A stretch of DNA of 64,000 nt, taken from positions 248,001 through 312,000 of the forward strand of contig JAXLQP010000003.1 in NCBI GenBank assembly GCA_046331565.1. Reading direction: 5' to 3'. Under the pieces are notes generated by a model. It searched no databases, was not told where the DNA came from, and saw only the letters and a program-made list of their open reading frames with translations. The position numbers were made by a program, and so were the translations under genes. This document shows positions 35,756 through 45,030 of this stretch, one piece after another; the first letter of the stretch is position 1, and each line of letters begins with the position of its first letter. Origin of the DNA: DASRDU01 sp046331565. GTDB lineage: Bacteria; Acidobacteriota; Blastocatellia; RBC074.

Positions 35756-36585
35756 CACGCCACCCGGTTCACCAGCGTCCCAATCTGATCAATCGTGATG
35801 CTGATCTCATCGCCGTGCGCAAGCGTGAATTCATCAGGCGGCACAATGCCGGTGCCGGTCAGCAGAAAGCAGCCATGCGGAAAGCTGTTGTCGCGGAAAA
35901 GATAATCAACCAGTTCCGGCGGTTTGCGTTTGAGCGCCGATAATTCAGTCGTCCCGGCAAAGACCGTCTTTTCGTCGCGCCTGATTTCAAGCCTGATCGC
36001 CGTCGCATCAGGCAGCGGTTCATCGCTGAGCAGCACGCCCGGCCCCAGCCCGCAACTGTGCAGGTAAACCTTGGCCTGCGGCAGATAGAGCGGATTCTCG
36101 CCTTCAATGTCGCGTGAACTCAGATCATTGCCCACCGTGTAACCAATGATCTTTCCCGCCGCATTGACCGCCAGCGCCAGTTCCGGTTCCGGCACATTCC
36201 ATTTTGAATCGCGGCGAATGCGCACCTGCTGCTGATGTCCGGCCACGCGGTGCGGGGTGGCCTTGAAAAACAGCTCAGGCCGCTCGGCGCTGTAAACGCG
36301 ATCATAAAAGCTGCCGCCGCCCGCGTCCTTCGATTCTTCCATGCGCGCCGTGCGGCTGCGATAGTAAGTCACTCCGGCGGCCCACACTTCCTGACTGCCA
36401 ATCGGCGCGAGCAGTTCAGCATCGAGCGAAAACGCCGGAAGCGGCACGAGCCGCCGCGTGCGACTGACCAGCGATTGCAACAGCTCAGGCTGATTGAAAA
36501 GCTGATCCCAGTCATCTGCCGGAAGCTGAAAAAAACCGGCCCGGTCTTCAATCACCACGCCCTGTCTGGTTCGGTAAAGTTTCAT
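35755..36585 (-). CDS. Fumarylacetoacetate hydrolase family protein
   Basis: A 276-residue FAH-fold enzyme. Metal-binding and catalytic residues fit the family: KWNVPEPELALAVNAAG and NDLSSRDIEGENPLYLPQAK, followed by LRLEIRRDEKTVFAG-like and FPHGCFLLTGTGIVPPDEFTL sequence. Members cleave C-C bonds or decarboxylate diketo acids in aromatic or sugar acid degradation; the exact substrate is open. It is coupled to the HAD gene downstream. The start lies directly at the edge of a tandem dyad repeat (36587-36718), which would form its 5' leader. Confidence 0.85.
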   Translation of the reverse strand: MKLYRTRQGVVIEDRAGFFQLPADDWDQLFNQPELLQSLVSRTRRLVPLPAFSLDAELLAPIGSQEVWAAGVTYYRSRTARMEESKDAGGGSFYDRVYSAERPELFFKATPHRVAGHQQQVRIRRDSKWNVPEPELALAVNAAGKIIGYTVGNDLSSRDIEGENPLYLPQAKVYLHSCGLGPGVLLSDEPLPDATAIRLEIRRDEKTVFAGTTELSALKRKPPELVDYLFRDNSFPHGCFLLTGTGIVPPDEFTLAHGDEISITIDQIGTLVNRVA

Positions 36586-36586
36586 A

Positions 36587-36718
36587 AGTGGTCAGTGGTT
36601 AGTGGTCAGTGGTTAGTGGTTAGTGGTCAGTGGTTAGTGAACAGTGAGAAGATTTCAGCGGCTCTTTCGCTGTTCACTCTTCACTAACCACTGACCACTA
36701 ACCACTAATCACTGATCA
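36587..36718. repeat. Tandem and inverted GTGGTCAGTGGTTA repeat
   Basis: Seven-base words of the GTGGTCA/GTGGTTA type repeat in tandem on the left (36589-36637), and their reverse complements (ACTAACCACTGACC type) repeat at 36681-36720, so the whole is a long foldback. It fills the entire gap between two leftward genes. Confidence 0.85.
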
Positions 36719-37513
36719 CTACATCGTTCCGCGATAAAGCCCGCCGTCAACGAGGATTGAAGTGCCAGTGACGTAGCTGGCGCGTTCAGAAGCGAGAAAA
36801 GCGACGACTTCGCCAAGTTCGCGCGGGTCGCCGATGCGCCGCAACGGAATCTGCGCGGCGGCCTCCTCGAAATACTGTTCATAAGTGATGCCGCGTTCCT
36901 TCACGCGCACGTCGGCAATGTGGTACTGCCGGTCAGTCATAAAGTGGCCCATCAGCACGGCATTAACGGTGATGTTGTCCGGCCCGACCTGACTGGCCAT
37001 GGTCTTTGTCAGCCCTGACAGCCCGGCGCGCAGCGTGCTTGAGATTGTCAGATCATCGAGCGGCTGTTTCGCCACAAATGAAGTCAGGTGAATGATGCGC
37101 CCCCAGCGGCGCTGCTGCATGCCTGGAATGACCAGGCGCGACAAACGCACCACATTCAGCAGCGTCGAATCAACTCCGGCCTGCCACTGCTCGTCACTCA
37201 GATTCATAAACTTCGAGACCGGAGGGCCGCCGGTGTTGGTGACGAGAATATCAACCTGGCCTAAAGCAGCAGTGGTCTGCGCGAACCAGTTGTTGAGGTC
37301 ATCAGCAGATGAAACGTCAGCCTGCACGGTCAGGATGTTGCCGGTGGCACCAGTGGCGCTGATTTCGGCGCGGGCTGTTTCAAGTTCTGCGGCGTTTCGG
37401 GCGCACAGCGAAACGTGACAGCCTTCAGCCGCGAGCGCCTGTGCGCAGGCTTTGCCGAGGCCTTTGCTGGCCGCCGCAATCATGGCGACACGGTTAGTGA
37501 TTTCGAGGTTCAT
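36719..37513 (-). CDS. SDR-family protein lacking the catalytic Tyr
   Basis: A 264-residue classical-size short-chain dehydrogenase. The cofactor motif is ASKGLGKACAQALAAEG and NTGGPP stands for the usual NNAG. The catalytic Ser is in HLTSFVAKQP, but where YxxxK is expected the sequence reads TISSTLRAGLSGLTK, with no Tyr at that position. A subgroup of SDRs near FabG shares NTGGP and this loss. Activity may therefore be altered or absent. The start at 37513 was chosen because the Rossmann strand follows within ten residues; the ribosome site is weak. Confidence 0.82.
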   Translation of the reverse strand: MNLEITNRVAMIAAASKGLGKACAQALAAEGCHVSLCARNAAELETARAEISATGATGNILTVQADVSSADDLNNWFAQTTAALGQVDILVTNTGGPPVSKFMNLSDEQWQAGVDSTLLNVVRLSRLVIPGMQQRRWGRIIHLTSFVAKQPLDDLTISSTLRAGLSGLTKTMASQVGPDNITVNAVLMGHFMTDRQYHIADVRVKERGITYEQYFEEAAAQIPLRRIGDPRELGEVVAFLASERASYVTGTSILVDGGLYRGTM

Positions 37514-37674
37514 GGTTTTTGTCGGGTTGTAGTGATCTGTCGAAAACGACGCGGGCAGTTTAGTGATGAGTTGCCGCAAAGATCAAGGCACGGGCACAAA
37601 CAATAACCGGTGCCCGACCTGAGAAATCGAACACCGGTCTGTGATGCGTGGAACTGAGACTGCTGCGCAGTGAC

Positions 37675-40600
37675 TCAGAAGCCGAAACGCAGGCTCATTT
37701 CGAACTGCCGCGCGGCGCTGGCGCTGTTCGAAATGCCAAAGTACGGCGAAGTCAGCGTGCCGCTGTACTGGCCGAAATTGACGTGATTGAACAGGTTCGT
37801 GATGTTGGCAGTCAGTTGCACGGTGTAACGCGCGCCTTCAGGCCCGCCGCCACCCATCATGCCACCGCCCATGGGGCCGCCCATCATCCCGCCCGGGCCG
37901 CCGCGCATGCCGCCACCGCCACCACCGCCGCGACCACCACCGCCGCCGCGACCGCCCTGGGCCGCGCCTGAATCGCGCTTGCCAAAGCCCCAGGTGCGGC
38001 TGATGTTCAGATTGACGTTGATGGAGCCGGGGCCAATGGCATTGACGCCATTCGGAAAGACTGCGGCCAGATACTGCCCGAAAGTCTGCCCGCCGGTGCA
38101 GGTGCCGGGATTGTTGCGGTCAGGAACGCCGCTGCGACACAGCGTCAGTTGCGAATAGAGGCTGGAGGACAGATCAGAGTTGCGGCTGATGCCTCCCGGA
38201 CGATCAGTAAAGCTCGTGTCGCGGTTCACATCCTGACCGAGCGTGATGTTGTAGGGTCTGCCGCTTGACGCAAAGATGAACGGCGAGAGCGTGATGCCTT
38301 TGGGCAGTGTGACGCGGCCACCGACAAACAGGGTGTGGCGCGCATTCACTGATGACGGCCCCCACTCTGACCGCAGATTGTAATTGTCCGCCGGAGTGGT
38401 GCCCGTGCCGTCTGAATCATTATTGGCAAACGACAGCGAATAGTTGCTGAAGACCGTGAAGCGACGGCTCATCATCCGGTTCAGACCAAAACGCAGGCCG
38501 TGATAAACCGAACTGGCCGATGATTCAACCTGGAAGATGTTGCCCTTCGTCGGATCAGGCCGGGTGCAGTTGACATCGGTCGTCTGTCCGGCGCAATTCG
38601 GAAGCTGGCTGAGCAGTTCCGGGCGCGGCGCGTTGATGTTGCGCGAGCGGTACTGATGCACGCCGCGTGAAAAGATATAAGTGGCCGAACCGACCATGCC
38701 CAAAGGCAGTTGTCGCTCAACGCCCAGGTTGACGCTGTAAGTTGACGGAGCCTTGAGGCTCGGATCAAGCGTGCGAATGATGGAATTCTGCACGCTGAGA
38801 TTTGAATTGCTCGCCAGCGGCAGCGGATCGCCCGATTTGTAATTCGGATTGTAAACCGGGTTTTCAATGATGATGCTCTGCTGCGTCAGGCCGTTGTAAC
38901 GCAGCGCCAGCGCATAGGTGCCTTCGCTCAGACGCTGATAAAAGATTCCGGCTCCGGCGCGAATCGTCGTCTTGCGATCCTTGAACGGCGACCAGGCAAT
39001 GGCCATCCGCGGCGCGAAATTATTCTTGTCCTCCAGGTGCGTCTGAAATTCGTGCCGCAGCCCGAACGAGAAAGTCAAGGACTGGCTCAGCCGGTAATCA
39101 TCATTGACGAACCAGGAATATTCAGTCTGGCTGTACCGCAGCCGCGGATCGCCGAGGCTGGTGGTGAACTGATAACGGCCCCGCGTGCTGGTCACCGGAA
39201 TCGGTTCGCCGTTAAGCACGGCGCGATAGGCGTCGAGACTGGGGAAGGTGTAAGTGCCGTTGAAATTGCTGGAGCTGTAATCGTTGTGTTTGACGTACTG
39301 AACCTGCACGCCACCCTTGATGGTGTGTTTCTTCAGGCTGTAAGTCAGATAGTTCTGCAATTCATAATCGAACTGCCGCGAATTGCTCAGGCCGGTCGGC
39401 GAACCGCCGCCGTTGAAAGCATCGAGCACATTGATCGCCACGCCCGGCGTGCGCGCGCGCGACTGGCTGGTGTCATAACCGAGCCGCAGCCGCGCTTCGT
39501 TAATCAGGCGCGTGGTCAGAATCGTCGTGTTGGAAATCTGAAGATCGTTGTTGACGCCTTCTGAATCAGTGCCGCGCTCAGGCAGGATGAAGTTGGTCAC
39601 GCCGCTTGCGCCGCCACCGCCACGACCACCGCCGCCAAAACCGCCGAACCCGCCGCCGCCAAACCGGACGGCAAATTCCTGATTGAACGATTCGCGCATC
39701 GAACGATGATAATTGACGCTCAGCGTGTCCTTGTTCGTGACGAGATAATCGGTGCGAACTCCGAAAAAGGTGTTGTTGTTCGGGGCCGGAACGTTGGCGA
39801 CAAAAGGCCCGGCCAGCGTAATGGCGTTGGTCGTGCTCGCGCCGTCAAGATTCGTCCGATCCATAAAGGCAAAGAACGACATCTTCTTTTTGATGATCGG
39901 GCCGCCGATATTGAAGTTGTAACGCTGCTGTGACAGGTCGGGTTTGGTGACGGCAAAGGCGTTGCGCGCATCGAGCGCCGAGTTGCGGAAGTTCATGCCG
40001 AACGAACCGCGCAGCGAATCAAGACCGGGCTTGGTGATAATCTCAACGCGTCCGAAGCCGGGCTGTGAGTATTCCGGCGAAAACGGATTCTGATTGATCT
40101 TGATCTGCATAATGGCTTCCTTGGGAGGCAGCCGCGTGGCGCTGAAGCCGTTGACCATAATCTGTGCGCCGCCCTGCCCGCCGCTTGCGCCGCCTGCCGC
40201 CGGGCCGGCCAGCGCCTGCAGGTAATCGCGCAGATCGTCTTCGTTGTCGGGCAGATTGGCCTTGATGAATTCCTCATTCAGCACGACGCCGTTCTGATTC
40301 TGATCAGGATCGGTGTTGACGGTGTTGAGTTCCGCCTGCACTTCGGTCTGAATTTCGACCGCCTTGACCGTCAATGTAACTTTCAGCGCATCAGCCATCG
40401 GCAGTTTCAGATCGGTTTGCACGAAGGGCTGGAAGCCGTTGTATTCAACCTTCAGGCTGTAAGTGCCCGGCAGCAGATTCGGCACGACGAATTCACCACC
40501 GGCATTCGCCACCACCGTGCGCGGCTTTCCGGCATTCGGGCCGCTTGTCGCCGTGATCGTGACGTTTGCGCCCGGAATCACCGCGCCAACTTCATCCACC

Positions 40601-40701
40601 ACCTGACCGCGCAGTGAACTCGTGCCCTGCGCATAACTGACGGAGCCGGGCAACAGCGCTCCTGATAAAACCAGCAGAATTGTGAGCAACAGTCTTTTCA
40701 T
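37675..40701 (-). CDS. TonB-dependent outer-membrane receptor
   Basis: A 1008-residue outer-membrane protein. A signal peptide (LLLTILLVLSGALLPGSVSYAQ) precedes a carboxypeptidase-regulatory-like domain (SLRGQVVDEVGAVIPGANVTI, residues ~27-115), then a plug-like part (QIMVNGFSATRLPP, GFGRVEIITKPG) and a long beta-barrel ending in the outer-membrane Phe (EMSLRFGF). This is the OAR/TonB layout expanded in acidobacteria, probably for uptake of large or complexed nutrients. Two Gly-rich inserts are notable: FGGGGFGGFGGGGRGGGG near residue 350 and a run of RGGGGGRGGGG plus Met/Gly/Pro-rich repeats near residue 930, both likely exposed loops. The ligand is unknown. Confidence 0.87.
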   Translation of the reverse strand: MKRLLLTILLVLSGALLPGSVSYAQGTSSLRGQVVDEVGAVIPGANVTITATSGPNAGKPRTVVANAGGEFVVPNLLPGTYSLKVEYNGFQPFVQTDLKLPMADALKVTLTVKAVEIQTEVQAELNTVNTDPDQNQNGVVLNEEFIKANLPDNEDDLRDYLQALAGPAAGGASGGQGGAQIMVNGFSATRLPPKEAIMQIKINQNPFSPEYSQPGFGRVEIITKPGLDSLRGSFGMNFRNSALDARNAFAVTKPDLSQQRYNFNIGGPIIKKKMSFFAFMDRTNLDGASTTNAITLAGPFVANVPAPNNNTFFGVRTDYLVTNKDTLSVNYHRSMRESFNQEFAVRFGGGGFGGFGGGGRGGGGASGVTNFILPERGTDSEGVNNDLQISNTTILTTRLINEARLRLGYDTSQSRARTPGVAINVLDAFNGGGSPTGLSNSRQFDYELQNYLTYSLKKHTIKGGVQVQYVKHNDYSSSNFNGTYTFPSLDAYRAVLNGEPIPVTSTRGRYQFTTSLGDPRLRYSQTEYSWFVNDDYRLSQSLTFSFGLRHEFQTHLEDKNNFAPRMAIAWSPFKDRKTTIRAGAGIFYQRLSEGTYALALRYNGLTQQSIIIENPVYNPNYKSGDPLPLASNSNLSVQNSIIRTLDPSLKAPSTYSVNLGVERQLPLGMVGSATYIFSRGVHQYRSRNINAPRPELLSQLPNCAGQTTDVNCTRPDPTKGNIFQVESSASSVYHGLRFGLNRMMSRRFTVFSNYSLSFANNDSDGTGTTPADNYNLRSEWGPSSVNARHTLFVGGRVTLPKGITLSPFIFASSGRPYNITLGQDVNRDTSFTDRPGGISRNSDLSSSLYSQLTLCRSGVPDRNNPGTCTGGQTFGQYLAAVFPNGVNAIGPGSINVNLNISRTWGFGKRDSGAAQGGRGGGGGRGGGGGGGMRGGPGGMMGGPMGGGMMGGGGPEGARYTVQLTANITNLFNHVNFGQYSGTLTSPYFGISNSASAARQFEMSLRFGF

Positions 40702-40869
40702 TACCAGTCTCTTTCCTGATCTTGATTACTTGATTGTTTGTGGGACCAGACCCTGATTCAAGGTCGCGATTATATGACGATCTGCCAGGACAGTTGGTTT
40801 CAAAAGTGTCAGGATTCCGCCTCAAAACGCGCAATTTGCCTGTAAAACCGGCTCGTCAACAGCTTTGAT
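40702..40869. other. Receptor-proximal part of the divergent gap
   Basis: No gene seen. It should carry the leftward promoter of the TonB-dependent receptor; no convincing pair of boxes is found by eye. Confidence 0.35.
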
Positions 40870-40923
40870 GTAAAAGTTGTAAAGATTTCCGTGTAAAGAA
40901 TGTAAAGCGTAAAGAATGTAAAG
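40870..40923. promoter_or_regulatory. Three direct-repeat GTAAAG pairs
   Basis: Six GTAAA[AG] hexamers start at 40870, 40879, 40893, 40902, 40909 and 40918. They form three pairs, each with the same nine-base step, so a 15-base unit (GTAAAGAATGTAAAG or the close GTAAAAGTTGTAAAG) occurs three times. Direct repeats at constant spacing between divergent genes (receptor and kinase) suggest binding sites for a regulator. Confidence 0.5.
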
Positions 40924-41169
40924 AGATCGCGGGTCTGACCTGAGGCTGAAAAGCATTCCCGGCAGCGCAGCAACACCTCGTCGTGGACAGGCCGATCCGT
41001 GTTGCCATCCGCCCGCGATCAGCAGAGAATAGCCACCTCCGGCTGGCAGCACTGCCAGCTTCTGCTGTTCCGTTACGCGCCGACTCACTCACAGCAGTTT
41101 GTCCCTCTCACTCAGCCCGACAGCAGGCACCGGAGCCGGGCGGCTGAGTTACACCTGACCAGACCATTT
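40924..41169. other. Kinase-proximal part of the divergent gap
   Basis: An open frame runs from 40999 into the kinase gene, but it has no ribosome binding site and the Hanks domain begins only after 41170, so it is taken as leader. No other gene is seen. Confidence 0.4.
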
Positions 41170-42675
41170 ATGCTGACCGAAGGAACCGTTCTCAATCATC
41201 GTTATCGTATTCTCCGCGTGCTGAGCGATCAGGGCGGGATGGGTGTTGTCTATCAGGCGGCAGACCAGAGTTTCAGTGATGACACCGTCGTGATCAAACA
41301 GTCGCGCTTCAGTGACGACGGGCTGCACCGGGCCTTCGAGCGCGAAGCCCGGCTGCTTTACAAGCTGCGGCACGACGCCCTGCCGCGCGTGATTGATTAT
41401 TTTGCACTGGCTGACACCGGGCAGTTTTTCGTCATGGATTTCATTCCCGGCAAGGATCTGCACGAACTGCTCGAAGAACGCCTGGCCAGCGGACAGGGGC
41501 CGTTTCCCGTCGAACAGGTTCTGCGCTGGGCTGACGGGCTGCTTGAAACGCTGCAATACCTGCACACGCAGGAATCACCGATCATTCACCGCGATCTGAA
41601 ACCGCAGAATCTGAAACTGAGGCCGGACGGCAAACTGTTCCTGCTCGATTTCGGGCTGGCCAAAGGCGCAACAACCGGCATGTCAGCCGCGAGTCTGAGC
41701 GTGCGCGGTTACACGCCGCACTATGCGCCGCTCGAACAGATTCGCGGCAGGGGCACTGATGCGCGCAGCGATCTTTATGCGCTGGCGATCACGCTGCATC
41801 ACCTGCTGACCGGGCAGCTTCCGCCCGATGCCGTCTCGCGCGCGACTGAAACGCTCAATGGCCAGGCAGACCCGCTGCAACCCGCGCACAAACTCAACCC
41901 GCAGGTTCAACCGGCGGTGGCCAGGCTGCTGCAAAAGGCTGCCGCCCTGAATCAGCAGGAGCGATTCGCTTCAGCCGCAGAAATGCGCGAAGCGTTGCAG
42001 CGCGCAATCAACGATAACGCTGAAGCTGCGGCTGACGACTTTGAAGATGATGAACCGGAGAATGACGAAGCTGAGAATGACGAGCCGGTTCCGACACTGG
42101 TAGTCGGGGATGAAGCCGGATCAGGCGCGACGGTCAAAGCCGCAGCCGCAATGAATTCAGGTTTTGACAAGGTCTTTGGTCTGCTCGCCAAACTCGGCAG
42201 CGTACTGCTGTTTCTGGGGCTGACGCTGTTTGTGGCAATGAAGATTCCTGCGGTGCGTGATTACGTGACCTCGTTTGTGGTGAAAGCAACGAGTCCGGCG
42301 CAGCCTGCCGCCACGCCCCACACCATCGCGCCTGGCGAACTGAAAATCGGCAAGCCGATTTCGCTTGCGCCGCAATCGTCACCGACTCCGATCATTCGCC
42401 TGGCGATGCGGCTCAGTCTGCAGGCCAGCGGAGGTGTCTGCTGGGTGAAGGTCAGAACCGATGATGCGGCAAACCCGGCAGTAAGGCTGCTCAGGCAGGG
42501 CGAATCCGTTGATTTCACCGCCCGCGAAAAATTCGTCATCAGCGCAGGCAATCTGAAAGCGCTGGCAGCCACGTTCAATGGTCGCACGCTGAAACTGCCC
42601 GGCAGCAGTAAAAACAGTCAGGCGGCTGAAAACGTCGTCATCACCAGAGAAAATTATGAACAGTTTGTCCAGTAG
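41170..42675 (+). CDS. Ser/Thr protein kinase with C-terminal RodZ-like domain
   Basis: A 501-residue membrane-bound Hanks-type kinase. Residues ~12-285 are the kinase: GGMGVVYQA loop, Lys43 in VVIKQS, HRDLKPQN with catalytic Asp near 142 and DFGLAKG near 160. The P-loop is somewhat unusual (SDQGGMG in place of GxGGMG). An acidic linker (DDFEDDEPENDEAENDEP) leads to one transmembrane helix (LLAKLGSVLLFLGLTLFVAM). The extracytoplasmic end (CWVKVRTDDAANPAVRLLRQG, FVISAGNLKALAATFNG) resembles the DUF4115 domain of RodZ, which would serve as sensor. ATG at 41170 was chosen because the kinase fold begins at once. Confidence 0.87.
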   Translation: MLTEGTVLNHRYRILRVLSDQGGMGVVYQAADQSFSDDTVVIKQSRFSDDGLHRAFEREARLLYKLRHDALPRVIDYFALADTGQFFVMDFIPGKDLHELLEERLASGQGPFPVEQVLRWADGLLETLQYLHTQESPIIHRDLKPQNLKLRPDGKLFLLDFGLAKGATTGMSAASLSVRGYTPHYAPLEQIRGRGTDARSDLYALAITLHHLLTGQLPPDAVSRATETLNGQADPLQPAHKLNPQVQPAVARLLQKAAALNQQERFASAAEMREALQRAINDNAEAAADDFEDDEPENDEAENDEPVPTLVVGDEAGSGATVKAAAAMNSGFDKVFGLLAKLGSVLLFLGLTLFVAMKIPAVRDYVTSFVVKATSPAQPAATPHTIAPGELKIGKPISLAPQSSPTPIIRLAMRLSLQASGGVCWVKVRTDDAANPAVRLLRQGESVDFTAREKFVISAGNLKALAATFNGRTLKLPGSSKNSQAAENVVITRENYEQFVQ

Positions 42676-42885
42676 CCGACCAGTTTATCCCGCCCGCTGA
42701 AAGACCTGACCACTTCTGACACGGCTGCCGGTTCAGGGCCGCTGCCGTTTACTTGCCGAAGCCGGATTGATGCTATACTGCGTCCGGCTTTTTCGCTTTG
42801 CGTCAATCCCGAAAGTAAATCCAGGCAATAACCACTGCGGGCCGGTCGTGTCAGCGCCCGCATCCCGACCTGCAAGGAGACCTTT

Positions 42886-43800
42886 ATGAAACGCTTCCTG
42901 CCCGTCACCGGTCTGATCTTCATCCTGGCCCTGTCAGTGACTGCGCTCGCTGCTGACGCCGACCTCGACAAACGGGTCGAACACGGCTATGCCGATTCAA
43001 ACGGCGTGAAGATTCATTACGCCGCGCTCGGCAAAAACACCGCGCCGCTGATTGTGATGATTCACGGTTTCCCTGATTTCTGGTATTCGTGGCGCGATCA
43101 GATGCAGGCGCTCGCAAAGGATTATTACGCGGTCGCCATTGACCAGCGCGGTTACAACCTGAGCGACAAACCGAAAGGCGTTGAGAATTACGATATGCGG
43201 CTGCTGGTCGGTGATGTGGCCGCCGTCATCAAACACCTCAAACGCGACAAGGCGATCATCATCGGCCACGACTGGGGCGGCGCGGTCGCGTGGACGTTTG
43301 CGATGACCATGCCGCAGATGACCGAAAAACTGATCATCCTCAATCTGCCGCATCCGAAAGGCCTCGCGCGCGAACTCGCCGGTAATCCGCAGCAGCAGAA
43401 AAACAGCCAGTATGCGCGCAACTTTCAGCAGGAAGGTTTTCACACGAAGCTGACGGCTGAAGGCCTGGCCGGGTGGGTCAAAGACCCCGAAGCGAAAAAG
43501 AAATACATCGAAGCCTTCCTGCGGTCTGATTTTGAAGCAATGCTGAATTATTACAAGCGCAACTATCCGCGCGAACCTTACACCCAGAACAGCGCGTTCC
43601 CGGACATCAAAGTCAAAGCGCCGGTGCTGATGATTCACGGGCTTGGTGACACGGCGCTGCTGCCCGGCGCGCTCAACAACACCTGGGACTGGCTGGAAAG
43701 TGATCTGACGCTGGTGACGATTCCCGGCTCCGGTCATTTCGTGCAGCAGGACGCCTCTGATCTGGTCACGCGCTCAATCACGATGTGGCTGAAACGATAA
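42886..43800 (+). CDS. Exported alpha/beta hydrolase (epoxide-hydrolase-like)
   Basis: A 304-residue exported hydrolase. A signal peptide (FLPVTGLIFILALSVTALAA) is followed by an alpha/beta domain close to soluble epoxide hydrolases and haloalkane dehalogenases: MIHGFPDFWYSWRDQM has the HGFP oxyanion motif, the nucleophile is Asp in GHDWGGAVAW and the His is in PGSGHFVQQD. An Asp nucleophile supports epoxide or haloalkane hydrolysis and argues against a plain esterase. AAGGAGA precedes the ATG. The MBL hydrolase follows by 21 bases, suggesting one operon. Confidence 0.87.
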   Translation: MKRFLPVTGLIFILALSVTALAADADLDKRVEHGYADSNGVKIHYAALGKNTAPLIVMIHGFPDFWYSWRDQMQALAKDYYAVAIDQRGYNLSDKPKGVENYDMRLLVGDVAAVIKHLKRDKAIIIGHDWGGAVAWTFAMTMPQMTEKLIILNLPHPKGLARELAGNPQQQKNSQYARNFQQEGFHTKLTAEGLAGWVKDPEAKKKYIEAFLRSDFEAMLNYYKRNYPREPYTQNSAFPDIKVKAPVLMIHGLGDTALLPGALNNTWDWLESDLTLVTIPGSGHFVQQDASDLVTRSITMWLKR

Positions 43801-43821
43801 AAATGACAGGAGGGATCCACG

Positions 43822-44721
43822 ATGCGACGATTGATGATCTGTATTGTCCTGGCAGTCGGCGTGCTGACCGCAACGGCGCTGGCGCAGCAGGATTTCGGCA
43901 AGGTTGAAATCAAAGTGCAGCAGGTCGCCGGGAATGTTTATATGCTCGAAGGCGCGGGCGGCAACATCGGCGTTTCAGTCGGCAGCGATGGCGTGCTGAT
44001 TATTGACGATCAGTTTGCGCCGCTTGCTGACAAGATTCGCGCGGCGCTTAAAAGCATCAATCCCGGCCCGCTCAAATTCGTCCTCAACACGCACTGGCAC
44101 GGCGACCACACGGGCGGCAATCCGGTCTTTGGCCGCGAAGCCGCCATCATCGCGCACGACAATGTGCGCAAACGCCTGACCGGCGAACTCAAACCCGCCA
44201 CCGGCAATCAGAACGCGCAGCCGATGGCCGCCGAAGGTCTGCCGGTTGTCACTTACGCACAGTCGGTGTCGGTGCATTTCAATGGCGAAGAGATCAGAGT
44301 CACGCACTTCCCCAAAGGCCACACCGACGGCGACAGCGTGATGCTGTTTACAAAATCGAATGTCGCGCATCTCGGTGATGATTTCTTTGCCGGGCGCTTT
44401 CCGTTTGTTGACCTCAGCAGCGGCGGCAGCGTCGAAGGCCTTGAACGCAACATTGGCGAAGTCATCAGAATGCTGCCCGCCGGAGTCAGAATCATTCCCG
44501 GTCACGGCCCCGTTTCATCGCTCGATGACCTGAAGGCTTATCATCAGATGTTGCAGGAAACGATTGGCGTGGTGCGCGAGCAGCTCAAAAGGAAACAGCC
44601 GCTCGAAGCCGTCAAAAAACAGGGTCTGCCCGCAAAGTACAAAGACTGGGGATCAGGATTCATCAATACAGACCGCTGGATTGAAACAATCTATAAAAGC
44701 CTGTCGCCAGCCACGAAGTAA
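43822..44721 (+). CDS. Exported MBL-fold metallohydrolase
   Basis: A 299-residue protein with a signal peptide (LMICIVLAVGVLTATALAQQ) and a metallo-beta-lactamase fold. The zinc ligands are THWHGDHTGGN (HxHxDH), a His in HFPKGHTDGDS, an Asp in HLGDDFFAG and a His in IPGHGP. The pattern (HTDGDS, GDDFF) matches the quinoprotein-relay/SoxH-like MBL branch rather than antibiotic-degrading enzymes. AGGAGG is near the start, and it is downstream of the hydrolase in the same direction, so a shared role in handling a small periplasmic substrate is possible. Confidence 0.85.
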   Translation: MRRLMICIVLAVGVLTATALAQQDFGKVEIKVQQVAGNVYMLEGAGGNIGVSVGSDGVLIIDDQFAPLADKIRAALKSINPGPLKFVLNTHWHGDHTGGNPVFGREAAIIAHDNVRKRLTGELKPATGNQNAQPMAAEGLPVVTYAQSVSVHFNGEEIRVTHFPKGHTDGDSVMLFTKSNVAHLGDDFFAGRFPFVDLSSGGSVEGLERNIGEVIRMLPAGVRIIPGHGPVSSLDDLKAYHQMLQETIGVVREQLKRKQPLEAVKKQGLPAKYKDWGSGFINTDRWIETIYKSLSPATK

Positions 44722-44775
44722 GCAGTCACACGGATGATTCAGCCCAATGGCGCGAAGTTAAGCCCCCTTAAGAAG

Positions 44776-44875
44776 CCGGGGCGCACCCTCGTAGTCACGA
44801 ATTCATTCGTTCTGTTTGTCGCCTGTAGCTTTGAAGCAGAACGAATGAATTCGTGACTACGGGGGTGCGCCCCGG
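44776..44875. repeat. GTAGTAACG palindromic element, copy C
   Basis: The core reads GTAGTCACG on the left and CGTGACTAC on the right: again a matched change in both arms. Pairing extends outwards through CCGGGGCGCACCC (44776-44788) and GGGTGCGCCCCGG (44863-44875), so this is the longest copy. It lies upstream of the first TPR kinase. Confidence 0.85.
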
Positions 44876-45030
44876 TTCCATCCTGACGCCCTGAATTAAC
44901 ATCATCGGGTTTCAAATCAGTAACCATTCTGCCCCGCGCTGCTCATGCCTCCTGAGCCTTCCGTGTTTGTTCCAATCTTCAGCCCTTTGTTTTAGAGTGG
45001 AGTGATTTCAGACTGAGGGGAACGAGTGTG

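Noticed and set aside
36587..36718. CRISPR array
   Set aside because: Word length is about seven bases with no spacers and the two halves are mirrored, so it is a simple-word foldback. No cas genes are in the window.
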